Shown: positions 14,580 through 23,979 of the stretch, piece by piece | How positions within the stretch are numbered: position 1 is the stretch's first letter | Layout of the letters: each line of letters opens with the position of its first letter | DNA from: Hyphomicrobiales bacterium | Lineage (GTDB): Bacteria > Pseudomonadota > Alphaproteobacteria > Rhizobiales > Xanthobacteraceae | Direction: 5' to 3' | DNA: 32,161 nucleotides | Assembly (NCBI GenBank): GCA_021730985.1 | Contig: JAKFYI010000007.1 | Location: forward strand, 1 to 32,161 | The notes under the pieces: generated by a model | The model's input: only the letters and a program-made list of their open reading frames with translations | The model's database searches: none | Told to the model about the DNA's origin: nothing | Made by a program: the position numbers and the translations under genes

Positions 14580-15161
14580 ATGTTCCGCAAACTCCTCGCC
14601 GCCGCCGGCCTCGCCGCGCTGCTTCTGGGCGCGGGCTTCCTGTGGTTCGTCAGCCGCCTGCCGGAAGGCGAAGTCCCGATGACGACCAAGGCGGATGCCA
14701 TCGTGGTGTTGACCGGTTCCGCGTTCCGTATCGCCGACGCGCTGGAACTGCTGGCGGCCGGGCACGGCAAGCGCCTGCTGATCACGGGCGTCTATCCCGA
14801 CACCAAGCTCGCTGAAATCGCGCGGATGACGCCGCAGTTCGAAAAATGGTTCGCCTGCTGTGTCGATCTCGACCATGTCGCGCTCGACACCATTGGCAAC
14901 GCGGTCGAGACCAAGCGGTGGGCGAGGGGGCAGGGCGTCAAGTCGCTGATCATCGTCACCTCGGATTTCCACCTGCCGCGCGCGCTGGCCGAGATTTCCC
15001 ACGAGCTGCCCGATGTGCGCCTGGTGCCGTTCCCGGTGGTCTCTGACCGGGTGCGCGTCGAAACATGGTGGTCGAACCCGGCGACCGCACGGCTCCTCTT
15101 TTGGGAATATTTGAAGTATATGGTCGCGCTGGCCCGCATGCGGCTTCACGCATTCGCCTGA
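14580..15161 (+). CDS. YdcF/SanA (DUF218) family membrane-anchored protein
   Basis: A 193-residue protein with one N-terminal membrane anchor (about 5-23) and a DUF218 domain. The family motifs are visible: A-I-V-V-L-T-G near 40, a helix R-I-A-D-A-L-E-L, L-L-I-T-G near 66, N-A-V-E-T near 107 and V-T-S-D-F-H-L-P-R-A near 126. E. coli relatives (SanA, ElyC, YdcF) act in envelope integrity; the chemical activity is unclear. It lies 55 bases after ftsX and 31 before plsC on the same strand, which supports an envelope role. Confidence 0.85.
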   Translation: MFRKLLAAAGLAALLLGAGFLWFVSRLPEGEVPMTTKADAIVVLTGSAFRIADALELLAAGHGKRLLITGVYPDTKLAEIARMTPQFEKWFACCVDLDHVALDTIGNAVETKRWARGQGVKSLIIVTSDFHLPRALAEISHELPDVRLVPFPVVSDRVRVETWWSNPATARLLFWEYLKYMVALARMRLHAFA

Positions 15162-15192
15162 GCCGGCGGCAGAAGCGACAGGTTTTCCCACC

Positions 15193-15951
15193 GTGATCAT
15201 TGTCCGTTCCATTCTGTTCAATGCGCTGTTCTACGCAAACCTGATCACGCTGATGATCATCGCGCTACCGACGTTGCTGATGCCGGGGCGCGCGACCATC
15301 GAAATGGCGAAGCTGTGGGGCCGCACCAGCCTCTGGCTGCTGCGCGTGGTGTGCCGAACCAAGGTGGAATATCGCGGCGTGGAAAAGCTCCCGCGCGGCC
15401 CGCTGATCGTCGCCGCCAAGCACCAATCCACCTGGGAAACCTTCGCGCTGCTGTCGCTGTTCGACTACCCCGTTTTCATCATCAAACGCGAATTGCTTTG
15501 GGTGCCGCTGTTCGGCTGGCTGGCCTGGAAGGCCGACATGATCGCGGTGGACCGCGGCTCCGGCTCGCAGGCGCTGTCGGACATGACGGCGCGCGCCCGC
15601 AAGGTGATACGCGGCGGCCGGCAACTTATGATCTTTCCCGAAGGCACGCGGCGCGCTGCCGGCGCCGAGCCCCGATACAAGTACGGCGTGGCGCATCTCT
15701 ACGACGTGGTCGGTGTTCCCTGCGTGCCGGTTGCGCTGAACGCCGGACTGTTCTGGCCCCGCCGCTCGTTCTTGCGTCTGCCCGGTACGATCGTGGTGGA
15801 GTTCATGGATCCGATCGCTCCCGGCCTCGACAAGCAGCTGTTTTTCGAACGCCTGCAGAGCGACATCGAATCCACAACCGTGCGGCTCATTGCCGAAGGC
15901 GAGCGTGAGTTGAGCCGCAATGCCGCCACGGCGGCCCAGCGGCCGGCTTGA
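15193..15951 (+). CDS. plsC: 1-acyl-sn-glycerol-3-phosphate acyltransferase family protein
   Basis: A 252-residue lysophospholipid acyltransferase. It has an N-terminal membrane segment (about 7-29), the catalytic motif K-H-Q-S-T-W-E (His77; the usual HX4D acid is Glu82 here, a common rhizobial variant), and the acceptor-binding F-P-E-G-T-R (148-153). It should acylate lysophosphatidic acid to phosphatidic acid at the inner membrane. The start is GTG 15193. It is likely the last gene of the ftsEX run and converges on chaC. Other acyl acceptors, such as ornithine lipids (OlsA), cannot be excluded. Confidence 0.88.
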   Translation: MIIVRSILFNALFYANLITLMIIALPTLLMPGRATIEMAKLWGRTSLWLLRVVCRTKVEYRGVEKLPRGPLIVAAKHQSTWETFALLSLFDYPVFIIKRELLWVPLFGWLAWKADMIAVDRGSGSQALSDMTARARKVIRGGRQLMIFPEGTRRAAGAEPRYKYGVAHLYDVVGVPCVPVALNAGLFWPRRSFLRLPGTIVVEFMDPIAPGLDKQLFFERLQSDIESTTVRLIAEGERELSRNAATAAQRPA

Positions 15952-15955
15952 GGCG

Positions 15956-16528
15956 CTAGGAGTCGGCGGGCGTTTCGTGCGGGCCCTTGAGACGCTCGGC
16001 CAGCAGGTGCAGCGGGGCATCGCGGCAGCCCAGCGATTCGAGTGCCGCCACGGTTTCGATCACATAGTCGCGGTTGTTGCCGGATCGCCCGTGACCCTGG
16101 CGCACCAGGTGCAACTGCTGTTCGAGCGTCAGCCGTCCGGCGTATTGCGCATGACTGCGGTCCGCCACGAAGCACACCGCTTCGATACGGCGCTCCGGTT
16201 TGCCTTCGAGCCAGGCGGTGCGGACGGTTTCGCGGTAAACTGAGGTTGTCTGCTCGCGTTCGCGCAGATAGGCGAGCGTTGCCGCGCGGTTGGCCGCGGT
16301 CACGCGATAGGCGATGCCGCGGCACGCGCCGCCACGGTCGATCCCGAGTACAAGGCCGGGTCGTTCAGGTGTGCCCCGATGGTCGAACGAATAGATGCAC
16401 AGCGAACGGTGCAGCCCCACCAGCCGCGCCGGCACGCGCTCGACATGATCGAAGCCCGGCCGCCAGATCAGCGAGCCGTAGGCGAACACCCAAAGGTCTT
16501 CGGGGGCGTGATCGAAGCTGGCATCCAT
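15956..16528 (-). CDS. chaC: ChaC-type gamma-glutamylcyclotransferase
   Basis: A 190-residue cytosolic enzyme that releases 5-oxoproline from glutathione (to Cys-Gly). The substrate-binding loop Y-G-S-L-I-W-R-P-G-F is at 17-26, the V-x-G-x-x-R-S/L-x-x-Y-S motif follows, and the catalytic acid is Glu90 or Glu92 in the L-R-E-R-E segment. The later N-R-D-Y motif is also typical. It converges with plsC (four bases between stops) and is divergent from the DUF2125 gene, with 125 bases between them for promoters. Confidence 0.9.
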   Translation of the reverse strand: MDASFDHAPEDLWVFAYGSLIWRPGFDHVERVPARLVGLHRSLCIYSFDHRGTPERPGLVLGIDRGGACRGIAYRVTAANRAATLAYLREREQTTSVYRETVRTAWLEGKPERRIEAVCFVADRSHAQYAGRLTLEQQLHLVRQGHGRSGNNRDYVIETVAALESLGCRDAPLHLLAERLKGPHETPADS

Positions 16529-16653
16529 GTCTTGGTATTCCCAAGCGGCTCGCTATCAGGCCGGAACGGCTGTCGCAACCGGTGGATAGCGAGGCAGCCT
16601 CGCCAGGAATATGTCATCTTTGAAACGCCGCATTCCGCGGCTTCACCAGTCCG

Positions 16654-17784
16654 ATGAATCAAGACATGCAATCTCGCAGGCGTCTCTGGCCTTTTATCGT
16701 GCTGATCCTCCTGGTCCCGGTTGTGGCCGCAGCCTGGAGCGGTGCCTGGTTTTATGCCGCGGATCGCGCCGAAACCGTGATCGCCGGCTGGCGCGAGCGC
16801 GAGGCCAAGGCCGGGCGCATCCACGCCTGCGGCTCGCAGACCGTCAGCGGTTTCCCCTTCCGCTTCGAAATGCGCTGCGCGGAGCCGAGCCTCGAGATCA
16901 AATCCGCCGAGCCGCCCTTGAGCATCAAGGCCAGGGACATTTTGGTCACGGCCAACCTCTGGCAGCCGACGCGGCTGGACGCCGAGTTCACCGGACCCTT
17001 GACGGTGGCGCAGCCGGGCCAGGCCCCCACCATCACCGCCACCTGGCAGCGCGCGCACACCGAAATGCGAGGCCTGTCGATCTCGCCGGAGCAGGTGACC
17101 CTGGTGCTCGACCAGCCTGTGGTCGATCGAACCGAGACCGTGCCGCCGCAACGGCTGTTCGGCGCAACGCGGCTCGAGCTCAGCGGCCGCATGCTGGAAG
17201 GATCGGCGCTCGCCAATCCGGTCATCGAGATTGCGCTCAAGCTTGCAGCGGCGGCTGCGCCGACGCTGCATGCCGTCACCGAGCAGCCGCTCGACGCCGA
17301 TATCACCGCGGTATTACGCGGGCTCAAGGATTTCAGGCCGAAGCCGTGGCCGGATCGCTTCCGCGAAATCCAGGCGGCGGGCGGCCGTATCGAGATCACC
17401 AAGGCCCGCGTGAAGCAGGGCGAAACCATCGCGACCGCGAGTGGCGCGCTCGGACTTTCGGCGCGTGGCCGGCCGGACGGTCAGTTGCGCCTGGTGGTCG
17501 CCAACCTTGGCGATCTGCTGCCGGTGCTTGGGCTCGACGGGCGCGCGCCGCAGCCCGTCCGGACACCAGTCGATAAAACCGCCGAGCGGCTCGACCGTGT
17601 CGCGCCGGGCCTTGGCAACGTGGCGCGGCAGAACGCGGCTCCCGCTATTCTTGCCGGCCTCAGCTTTATCGGCCAGCCTGCCGAGATCGAAGGCAAGCGC
17701 GCCATATCGTTGCCGCTGCGGTTCAATGACGGCACGGTGTCGCTGGGGCCCATTCCGCTTGGGCAAGCGGCGCCGCTGTTTTAG
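16654..17784 (+). CDS. DUF2125 family protein
   Basis: A 376-residue protein with a short basic N-terminus (R-R-R-L-W-P) and one membrane anchor (about 12-31), followed by a large periplasmic domain of mostly beta sequence. The early motif H-A-C-G-S-Q-T-V-S-G-F-P-F-R-F-E…C marks the alphaproteobacterial DUF2125 family, whose role is unknown. Two Cys (about residues 59 and 74) could form a disulfide. The glycosyltransferase gene follows after 43 bases. An in-frame second ATG a few codons on is an alternative start. Confidence 0.88.
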   Translation: MNQDMQSRRRLWPFIVLILLVPVVAAAWSGAWFYAADRAETVIAGWREREAKAGRIHACGSQTVSGFPFRFEMRCAEPSLEIKSAEPPLSIKARDILVTANLWQPTRLDAEFTGPLTVAQPGQAPTITATWQRAHTEMRGLSISPEQVTLVLDQPVVDRTETVPPQRLFGATRLELSGRMLEGSALANPVIEIALKLAAAAAPTLHAVTEQPLDADITAVLRGLKDFRPKPWPDRFREIQAAGGRIEITKARVKQGETIATASGALGLSARGRPDGQLRLVVANLGDLLPVLGLDGRAPQPVRTPVDKTAERLDRVAPGLGNVARQNAAPAILAGLSFIGQPAEIEGKRAISLPLRFNDGTVSLGPIPLGQAAPLF

Positions 17785-17827
17785 GCGGGGCTGTCATGCG
17801 CGTTCCAAGCTGTGCTAGCGTTTAGCG

Positions 17828-18721
17828 GTGTCACGGCAGTCCGACTTGCATTCAACTCAACACAATCTGCAATTCGCCGCGCCGGTCAGAACCAGCGATA
17901 CGCTGGTGCTTGTCTGCACCTACAACGAACGTGGATCGATCGGGCTCATGCTCGACGCATTGCTCGGGCTGACGGTTCGTTGCGACGTACTGGTGGTGGA
18001 CGACAGCTCGACTGACGGCACGCTGGATGTGCTGGCTGAGCGGGCGGCGGCGGAGCCCCGCATTGGCGTGATCGTTCGCCCGCGCAAGCTCGGCCTGGGC
18101 TCGGGCCTCAAGCTCGGCTGGGTCCATGCGCGTCGCATGGGATACGCGCGCATCGTGCAGATCGACGCCGATCTATCGCATGACCCGGCGGACGTTCAGC
18201 GGCTCAGCGACGCGCTCGACGCCGGCGCCGATCTGGCGATCGGCTCGCGATTCATGCCGGGTGGCCGGCTCGACTATCAAGGCATTCGCGGCTTCGTCAG
18301 CCGCAACGCCAATGTTCTCGCGGCGCTGGTGTTGCGCATGCCGCTCACCGAATACACCACCTCGTTGCGGGCCGCGAAGCTCGCCCGTGTGCCGGACGGA
18401 CTGATCGAAACCATCGAGAACGATGGATATTCCTATCAGGTTGCCTGCGTCAGCCGATTGGTGCGCGCTGGGCTGAAGGTCAAAGAAATTCCGATCCACT
18501 TTCGCGACCGCCACGCCGGCGAGTCCAAGATTTCCAAATGGGAGGCGTTCTACGGCGTGGTCAACCTGCTGCGGCTGGGGATCGACCGCAGGCCGTACTT
18601 GTCTCGCGGCACGGAGCCCGCGCTTCCGGACTGCAGCGTGTGCGGGCGGCCCTACGTCATTCGCCGGTCGTCCGAGCGGTTGCGATGCCTGGCCTGCTTC
18701 GGGTCGATGGAAAAAGGCTGA
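17828..18721 (+). CDS. DPM1-like family 2 glycosyltransferase with C-terminal zinc ribbon
   Basis: A 297-residue protein. The GT-A fold motifs are clear: C-T-Y-N-E-R-G-S-I (30-38), V-V-D-D-S-S-T-D-G-T (56-65), and the metal-binding D-A-D-L-S-H-D-P (113-120), then I-G-S-R-F and F-R-D-R-x-x-G-E-S-K-I typical of polyprenol-phosphate mannose synthases. No C-terminal membrane helices are present. Instead it ends with four cysteines, C269-x2-C272 and C287-x2-C290, a likely zinc ribbon not usual for this group. It may make a polyprenyl-phosphate sugar donor; acceptor and sugar cannot be read from sequence. The start is GTG. It converges on tyrA with a gap of three bases. Confidence 0.88.
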   Translation: MSRQSDLHSTQHNLQFAAPVRTSDTLVLVCTYNERGSIGLMLDALLGLTVRCDVLVVDDSSTDGTLDVLAERAAAEPRIGVIVRPRKLGLGSGLKLGWVHARRMGYARIVQIDADLSHDPADVQRLSDALDAGADLAIGSRFMPGGRLDYQGIRGFVSRNANVLAALVLRMPLTEYTTSLRAAKLARVPDGLIETIENDGYSYQVACVSRLVRAGLKVKEIPIHFRDRHAGESKISKWEAFYGVVNLLRLGIDRRPYLSRGTEPALPDCSVCGRPYVIRRSSERLRCLACFGSMEKG

Positions 18722-18724
18722 GCG

Positions 18725-19699
18725 CTATTCGTTATCGGCCGCATAAGGCCGCGGCAGCGGTTCGGCGGGCAGGCCGCCGTGCGTGCGGCCGAAGTCCGGC
18801 ACCGGCGAGTCCTGTCCGATCTCGACGATGCCGCGGCGGATCGCCCGGGTGCGGGTGAAATGCTCGAACAGTGCGTCGCCGTCGCCGCTTCGCATCGCCC
18901 GTGTCAGACCCGAGAGGTCCTCGCTGAAACGCCCCAGCATCTCAAGCACCGCGTCCTTGTTGGCGAGGAACACGTCTCGCCACATGGTCGGATCCGACGC
19001 CGCGATACGGGTGAAGTCGCGGAAGCCACCGGCGGAGAATTTCAGAACTTCGGAGCGCGTAACCTCTCCCAGTTCGTCCGCGGTGCCGACGATCGTGTAG
19101 GCAATTAGGTGGGGCAGGTGGCTGGTCACCGCGAGAACCAGATCGTGGTGGTCCGCCGGCATGGTTTCGACGTTGGCGCCGAGCGCGCTCCAGAATGCGG
19201 CGAGCCGTTCGATGGCGGCCTTGTCGGCATTCTCCGGCGGCGTGAGGATGCACCAGCGGTTGACGAACAGTTCCGCGAAGCCGGAGTCGGGGCCGGAGTT
19301 CTCGGTGCCGGCGACCGGATGGGCGGGAACGAAGTGCACGCTCGGAGGCAGGTGCGGGGCCATGTCGCGCAGCACCGCGCCCTTCACCGAGCCGACGTCG
19401 GACACGGTTGCGCCCTTCATCAGGTGTGGGCCGATTTCCCTGGCGACATCGCCGCAGGCACCGACCGGAACGCAGACGATGACGAGGTCCGCGCCATCGA
19501 TCGCTGCGGCGTTGGACTCGACGACCTGATCGGCAAAGCCCAATTCCGCCACGCGCTTGCGCGTCGCGGGGCTGCGGGCGGTCACCACGATCGAGCGCGC
19601 CGCGCCCTGCGCGCGGGCGGCGCGTGCGATGGAGCCGCCGATCAGGCCTGCGCCGATCAGGGCCAGCCTGTTGTAGATCGGCTGCTGCAGCTTGCTCAC
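18725..19699 (-). CDS. tyrA: Prephenate/arogenate dehydrogenase
   Basis: A 324-residue TyrA enzyme that oxidatively decarboxylates prephenate or arogenate on the way to tyrosine. The NAD(P)-binding G-A-G-L-I-G-G-S is at about 16-23, H-P-V-A-G in the middle and the T-S-H-L-P-H helix with its catalytic His further on, followed by A-G-G-F-R-D. The start is GTG 19699, which overlaps the hisC stop by four bases (GTGA), so translation is coupled. The same frame runs on upstream into hisC, but that sequence is not TyrA-like. Last gene of the aromatic operon. Confidence 0.95.
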   Translation of the reverse strand: MSKLQQPIYNRLALIGAGLIGGSIARAARAQGAARSIVVTARSPATRKRVAELGFADQVVESNAAAIDGADLVIVCVPVGACGDVAREIGPHLMKGATVSDVGSVKGAVLRDMAPHLPPSVHFVPAHPVAGTENSGPDSGFAELFVNRWCILTPPENADKAAIERLAAFWSALGANVETMPADHHDLVLAVTSHLPHLIAYTIVGTADELGEVTRSEVLKFSAGGFRDFTRIAASDPTMWRDVFLANKDAVLEMLGRFSEDLSGLTRAMRSGDGDALFEHFTRTRAIRRGIVEIGQDSPVPDFGRTHGGLPAEPLPRPYAADNE

Positions 19700-20793
19700 G
19701 CGGTCTTCCCCAGCAGCTCCGCCAGCGCCTCGATCACGAGCCGGTTGGCCTCTTCGCTGCCGATCGTCATGCGAAGGGCCTGCGGCAGCTTGTAGGCACT
19801 GACCTGACGCAGCACCAAGCCGTTCTTCATCAGGTGCGCGTTGGCCGCGGTGGCGGCTTTGGTGTCGGCGAAATGGATCAGCACGAAATTGCCGGCGCTC
19901 GGGGTCACCTTGAGTCCAAGCTTGCCGAGCTCCTCCGTAGTCCAGGCGAGCCATTTGGTGTTGTGCTCGCGCGCCTTGTCCTGGTGCGCCTTGTCCTCGA
20001 TCGCCGCGATACCGGCCTTGATCGCCGCAGCATTGACGTTGAACGGCCCGCGAATTCGGTTGACGGCATCGACCGCATGGGCGGGTCCGTACATCCATCC
20101 GAGGCGAAGCGCGGCGAGCCCGTAGATTTTCGAGAACGTGCGGCACATCACCACGTTCTCGCTGGTGGCAACGAGCTCGATGCCGGCCTCGTAATCGTTG
20201 CGGCGCACGTATTCGGCGTAGGCCGCGTCGATCACGAGCAGCACATGACGCGGCAAGCCTTTGTGCAGGCGCTTGACCTCGTCGAACGGCAGATAGGTGC
20301 CGGTCGGATTGTTCGGGTTGGCGAGGAACACGATCTTGGTCTTCGCCGTCACGCGATCGAGGATCGCATCCACGTTGGCGGTGTAGTCCGTTTCCGGCGC
20401 AACCACGGGCTTGGCTCCGGTGCCGAGCGTGGCGATCGGATAGACCAGGAAGCCGTGGGTGGTATGGATCGCCTCGTCGCCGTCGGAGAGGTAGGCGCGC
20501 GCCAGCAGGTTGAGCAGATCGTCCGAGCCCGCGCCGCACACGATCCGATCCGGATCGAGGCCGAACACGCGGCCGATCGCGTCGCGCAGCTCCGTGGCCG
20601 CGCCATCCGGATAGTCCTCCAGGTGCGCGCCGACAGCGTTGTAGGCCGCAATGGCCTTCGGGCTGGGGCCAAGCGGCGTTTCGTTCGACGACAGCTTGAA
20701 TACCTTGGCGGCGCCGGGCGCGGTGCTCTTGCCGGGCACATAGGCCTCGATGTCCAGCACGCCGGGGCGCGGTTGGGGTCGGTTGGCGGTCAT
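19696..20793 (-). CDS. hisC: Histidinol-phosphate/aromatic aminotransferase
   Basis: A 365-residue fold-type I PLP aminotransferase. Family motifs: S-S-N-E-T-P-L-G near 35, N-P-N-N-P-T-G (159-165), D-A-A-Y-A-E-Y near 189, and the PLP Lys222 in F-S-K-I-Y-G-L, with R-L-G-W after it. HisC enzymes make L-histidinol phosphate; the place between chorismate mutase and tyrA argues that this copy also or mainly transaminates prephenate, phenylpyruvate or hydroxyphenylpyruvate. It lies nine bases after the chorismate mutase and overlaps tyrA. No other his gene is in the window. Confidence 0.92.
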   Translation of the reverse strand: MTANRPQPRPGVLDIEAYVPGKSTAPGAAKVFKLSSNETPLGPSPKAIAAYNAVGAHLEDYPDGAATELRDAIGRVFGLDPDRIVCGAGSDDLLNLLARAYLSDGDEAIHTTHGFLVYPIATLGTGAKPVVAPETDYTANVDAILDRVTAKTKIVFLANPNNPTGTYLPFDEVKRLHKGLPRHVLLVIDAAYAEYVRRNDYEAGIELVATSENVVMCRTFSKIYGLAALRLGWMYGPAHAVDAVNRIRGPFNVNAAAIKAGIAAIEDKAHQDKAREHNTKWLAWTTEELGKLGLKVTPSAGNFVLIHFADTKAATAANAHLMKNGLVLRQVSAYKLPQALRMTIGSEEANRLVIEALAELLGKTA

Positions 20794-20802
20794 GACAAAG
20801 GA

Positions 20803-21657
20803 CTACTTGGTTGCGGCCGGCACCGTATAGCGGGTCGCGTGGCTGCCGACGAGGGCTGAGGAATGCACCTTGGCGCCAGCCTTAACCAGCGCCGCCTGGA
20901 TATCGGCGATCCTGCCGCCGGCCGGGACCGAGATCAGCAGCGCCGTGCCGTCATCGAGCATCGGGTCGGGCACCGCGATCGGTGCGCCGTGTAGGGAAGC
21001 GGCGCGCCCCACGTCGGGGCCGAAGCCGGTGACGTGCAGGCTCCAGACTTCGGTCTCCGTCACCATGGCATCCGGCGCCACGCGCGAAACCACGAACACC
21101 GGCAGCGCCGCGGGATGATCAGCGCGCTCCAGGAACGGCAGACGCGCGATGATCCTCGGCGCGCTCTCGAACTCCAGCGCGGTCCACCAGGCGCCGGCAT
21201 GCGGCGCGGCGAATGCCGGGACCAGGCCCAAGTCACCCTTCGATTCGGAAACCGCCGCGACCACGCCTGACGCGCCGGTGTGCACAATGAACGGCACCGT
21301 GAAACCGAAGTGAAAACGCGCACTGTCTCGCATCAGCGCATCGCCCGCGGACAGGTCGGCATGCACGGCGAACGGCGCCTGCACATGGGTAAAGGTCGAG
21401 ATGATGACGCGCCAGATGCTCTCGACGGTGTCGAGCGGCAGGATGCCATGGTGGCGCTGCACCAGACGGCGCATCATGTCGGCCTCGCGTGCGGGACGGA
21501 ACGCGGAGCCCACCTCTTGCGTGTTCTTGACCGCGATCAGGCGGTCGATGATCTCGCCGCGCTCCATCAGCAGGCGGTGCATCGCCTCGTCGATGCGATC
21601 GATATTGTTGCGCAGTTCGGCCAGCGCCGGGGTGCCGGTTGCAGGGGGCTTTGTCAT
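20803..21657 (-). CDS. Chorismate mutase with C-terminal PBP-like domain
   Basis: A 284-residue protein. Residues 1-90 form an AroQ-type all-helical chorismate mutase: L-R-x-x-I-D-R-I-D near the start, L-x-x-R-G-E-I-I-D-R-L-I-A-V-K, then R-x-A-R-E-A-D-M-M-R-R-L. The remaining two thirds resembles a degenerate prephenate dehydratase-like or periplasmic-binding-like fold (G-D-L-G-L-V-P, R-I-I-A-R-L-P-F) and may bind a regulator. It converts chorismate to prephenate and leads the chorismate mutase-hisC-tyrA operon. ATG 21657 is preferred over GTG 21669. The divergent metX promoter lies just to its right. Confidence 0.9.
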   Translation of the reverse strand: MTKPPATGTPALAELRNNIDRIDEAMHRLLMERGEIIDRLIAVKNTQEVGSAFRPAREADMMRRLVQRHHGILPLDTVESIWRVIISTFTHVQAPFAVHADLSAGDALMRDSARFHFGFTVPFIVHTGASGVVAAVSESKGDLGLVPAFAAPHAGAWWTALEFESAPRIIARLPFLERADHPAALPVFVVSRVAPDAMVTETEVWSLHVTGFGPDVGRAASLHGAPIAVPDPMLDDGTALLISVPAGGRIADIQAALVKAGAKVHSSALVGSHATRYTVPAATK

Positions 21658-21742
21658 GGCGGGCGACACTACCCGTAGCGGCTCGGCTTGTCAGGCTGTG
21701 CCGGGGCTTGCGGGCAAACCCCGATGGCGGTCAAAGAAAGCG

Positions 21743-21772
21743 TTGACATCCCAGCCCGCCGATCCCTACTAA
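21743..21772 (+). promoter_or_regulatory. Sigma-70-type promoter of metX
   Basis: TTGACA (21743-21748) and TACTAA (21767-21772) are spaced by 18 bases, placing the start of transcription near 21780, about 37 bases before metX. The leader is too short for a SAM-II riboswitch and shows no match to one. Confidence 0.55.
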
Positions 21773-21816
21773 CCCCCGACAAATGGGCCTTTTTTGGCTG
21801 CCGGAACGCGCACGTC

Positions 21817-23013
21817 ATGGCTGAGGTCGATACCGTGCCCAGTGCATCGGCTCGCAACCGCGAGGCCGACGAGCCGCGCGACTGCCTGGTGGCGCGGTTC
21901 GGCGCCGACAAGCCGCTCAAGCTCGACGCCGGTGTTTCGCTGGCGCCTTTCCAGATCGCGTACAAGACATACGGCACGCTCAACGCGGATCGCAGCAACG
22001 CCGTCCTGGTTTGTCACGCGCTGACCGGGGATCAGCATGTCGCGAGCGTCAGTCCTGTGACGCGCAAGTCCGGCTGGTGGGAAACCATGGTCGGCCCCGG
22101 CCGGCCGATCGACACCGAGCGGTTCTTCGTGATCTGCCCGAATGTGATCGGCGGCTGCCTCGGCAGCAGCGGTCCCGCCTCCACAAACCCGGACACCGGA
22201 AAGCCGTGGGGTCTCGATTTCCCCGTCATCACCATCCGCGACATGGTTCGCGCGCAGGCGATGCTGGTGGATTCGCTCGGCATCGAGACCTTGTTCGCAG
22301 TGGCCGGCGGCTCGATGGGCGGCATGCAGGTGCTGCAATGGGCGGTGAGCTATCCGAAGCGCGTGTTCTCGGCGCTGCCGATCGCCTGCTCCACCCGCCA
22401 CTCCGCGCAGAACATCGCCTTCCATGAAGTCGGCCGCCAGGCGGTGATGGCCGATCCGGAATGGCGTCAGGGCCGTTATCTGATCGAAGACACGCTGCCG
22501 CGGCGCGGTCTCGCGGTGGCGCGCATGGGCGCGCACATCACCTATCTCTCGGACGCGGCATTGCATCGCAAGTTCGGCCGCAAGTTCCAGGATCGCGAAA
22601 ATCCGACGTTCTCTTTCGACGCGGATTTCGAAGTGGAATCCTATCTGCGCCATCAGGGCAGTTCGTTCGTTGAGCGGTTCGACGCCAACTCGTATCTCTA
22701 CCTCACCCGCGCGATGGACTATTTCGACCTCGCTGCGGATTTCTCCGGCACGATCGCCAATGCGTTCAAGGGCTCGGAGACGCGGTTCTGCGTGGTGTCG
22801 TTCACCTCGGACTGGTTGTTCCCGACCTCGGATTCTCGCGCAATCGTCCATGCGCTCAACGCAGCGGCCGCGCGCGTCTCGTTCGCCGAGATCGTGACCG
22901 ACAAGGGCCACGACGCATTCCTGCTCGATGAGCCGGAGTTGTTCGCGATTGTGCGCGGCTTCCTTGACGGTGCCGCCAAGGCACGCGGCCTCGCTCCAGG
23001 CGCGGCGAGGTGA
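21817..23013 (+). CDS. metX: Homoserine O-acetyltransferase
   Basis: A 398-residue alpha/beta-hydrolase enzyme that acylates homoserine, the first committed step of methionine synthesis. The nucleophile is Ser166 in G-G-S-M-G-G-M-Q; the other triad members are the Asp of S-D-W-L-F-P and the His of K-G-H-D-A-F-L near the C-terminus. N-V-I-G-G-C-x-G-S-S-G-P is a strong family signature. Acetyl versus succinyl donor cannot be settled with certainty. ATG 21817 was chosen; an in-frame start at 21688 would include the promoter. MetW follows at once. Confidence 0.95.
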   Translation: MAEVDTVPSASARNREADEPRDCLVARFGADKPLKLDAGVSLAPFQIAYKTYGTLNADRSNAVLVCHALTGDQHVASVSPVTRKSGWWETMVGPGRPIDTERFFVICPNVIGGCLGSSGPASTNPDTGKPWGLDFPVITIRDMVRAQAMLVDSLGIETLFAVAGGSMGGMQVLQWAVSYPKRVFSALPIACSTRHSAQNIAFHEVGRQAVMADPEWRQGRYLIEDTLPRRGLAVARMGAHITYLSDAALHRKFGRKFQDRENPTFSFDADFEVESYLRHQGSSFVERFDANSYLYLTRAMDYFDLAADFSGTIANAFKGSETRFCVVSFTSDWLFPTSDSRAIVHALNAAAARVSFAEIVTDKGHDAFLLDEPELFAIVRGFLDGAAKARGLAPGAAR

Positions 23014-23015
23014 CC

Positions 23016-23675
23016 ATGCTGTCCCGTCTCAAGCGCGATCTCACGATGGCCGAGGCCGCCCGCACGCCGGGCGGCTCGCGCGTCGATCTGCTTCTGATCG
23101 CCGACATGGTGGCGCCGGGCGCGCGCGTACTCGACGTGGGCTGTGGCGACGGCGAATTGCTGCGGCTGCTCGGAGAACGGCGCGGCGTCGATGGCCGCGG
23201 CATCGAGCTTTCCCGCGAAGGCGTGAACGAATGCGTCGCCAAGGGTCTCGCGGTGATCCAGGGCGACGCCGACACCGATCTCGCGGATTATCCCGCCGAT
23301 GCGTTCGACTACGTGATCCTGTCGCAAACGCTTCAGGCCACGCGCCATCCGCGCATTGTGCTGGAGCACATGCTGCGCATCGGTCGCCGCGCCATCGTGT
23401 CGTTCCCGAATTTCGGGCATTGGCGCATCCGCCTGCAGGTCGCGCTCGGCGGCCACATGCCGCAGACCGACAACCTTCCTTACGCGTGGTGGGATTCGCC
23501 CAACATCCATTTCTGCACCATCAAGGACTTCCGCCAGCTCTGCCTTGTCGCGGGCGTGGAGATGGACAAGGCGGTGGCGCTCAATGCCTGGGGCTCGCCG
23601 CTGCGCCTGAATGCGCCGTGGTGGTTCTGGAATTTGTTCGGCGAGCAGGGTGTGTTCCTGCTCAGCCGGCGCTGA
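23016..23675 (+). CDS. metW: MetW, methyltransferase-like partner of MetX
   Basis: A 219-residue Rossmann-fold protein with the SAM-binding style motif V-L-D-V-G-C-G-D-G and the family segments G-R-G-I-E, V-I-L-S-Q-T-L-Q-A, and F-P-N-F-G-H-W-x-x-R. MetW is needed for methionine synthesis in MetX-type bacteria; some studies show it forms a complex with and activates MetX. ATG 23016 has GAGG five bases upstream; a GTG at 23010 overlapping the metX stop is possible. The two genes are clearly coupled. Confidence 0.94.
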   Translation: MLSRLKRDLTMAEAARTPGGSRVDLLLIADMVAPGARVLDVGCGDGELLRLLGERRGVDGRGIELSREGVNECVAKGLAVIQGDADTDLADYPADAFDYVILSQTLQATRHPRIVLEHMLRIGRRAIVSFPNFGHWRIRLQVALGGHMPQTDNLPYAWWDSPNIHFCTIKDFRQLCLVAGVEMDKAVALNAWGSPLRLNAPWWFWNLFGEQGVFLLSRR

Positions 23676-23979
23676 TCGAATCGAAAGACGCGATTGCGAT
23701 AGTCGCAGTTGCGTGCATCGCGACCGATCTCGATTGAGCGTCAAAGTTCCATACATTAACCAGCCATGCGCTCGCTGGCGCTCGCCATGCGTCTGGGTGC
23801 CATCGCAAAATCTGTTGTGAGCGGGTGACTTAGCGCACGCGCGCGCACGCATTCACCAGTGCGCGCGATCAATCGCCCGCTGCCTCATTCTGATCATCGT
23901 CTCGCCACGGGAACTGTTGATTCGACCCGCGATGCTGCATTGCGGCATCGGGGACGACACAACAAAAAGGACACCCGTA
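23676..23979. other. Intergenic region of 304 bases with one strong hairpin
   Basis: No gene is supported. GCGCGCAC (23841-23848) and GTGCGCGC (23859-23866) form a perfect 8-bp stem with a ten-base loop. A TTAACC occurs near 23757. The promoter of the CHAP-like gene must lie to the right, but I see no clear consensus. Confidence 0.5.

Noticed and set aside
21773..21816. SAM-II riboswitch before metX
   Set aside because: SAM-II often controls this gene in alphaproteobacteria, but the leader after the promoter is only about 37 bases and lacks the pseudoknot core.
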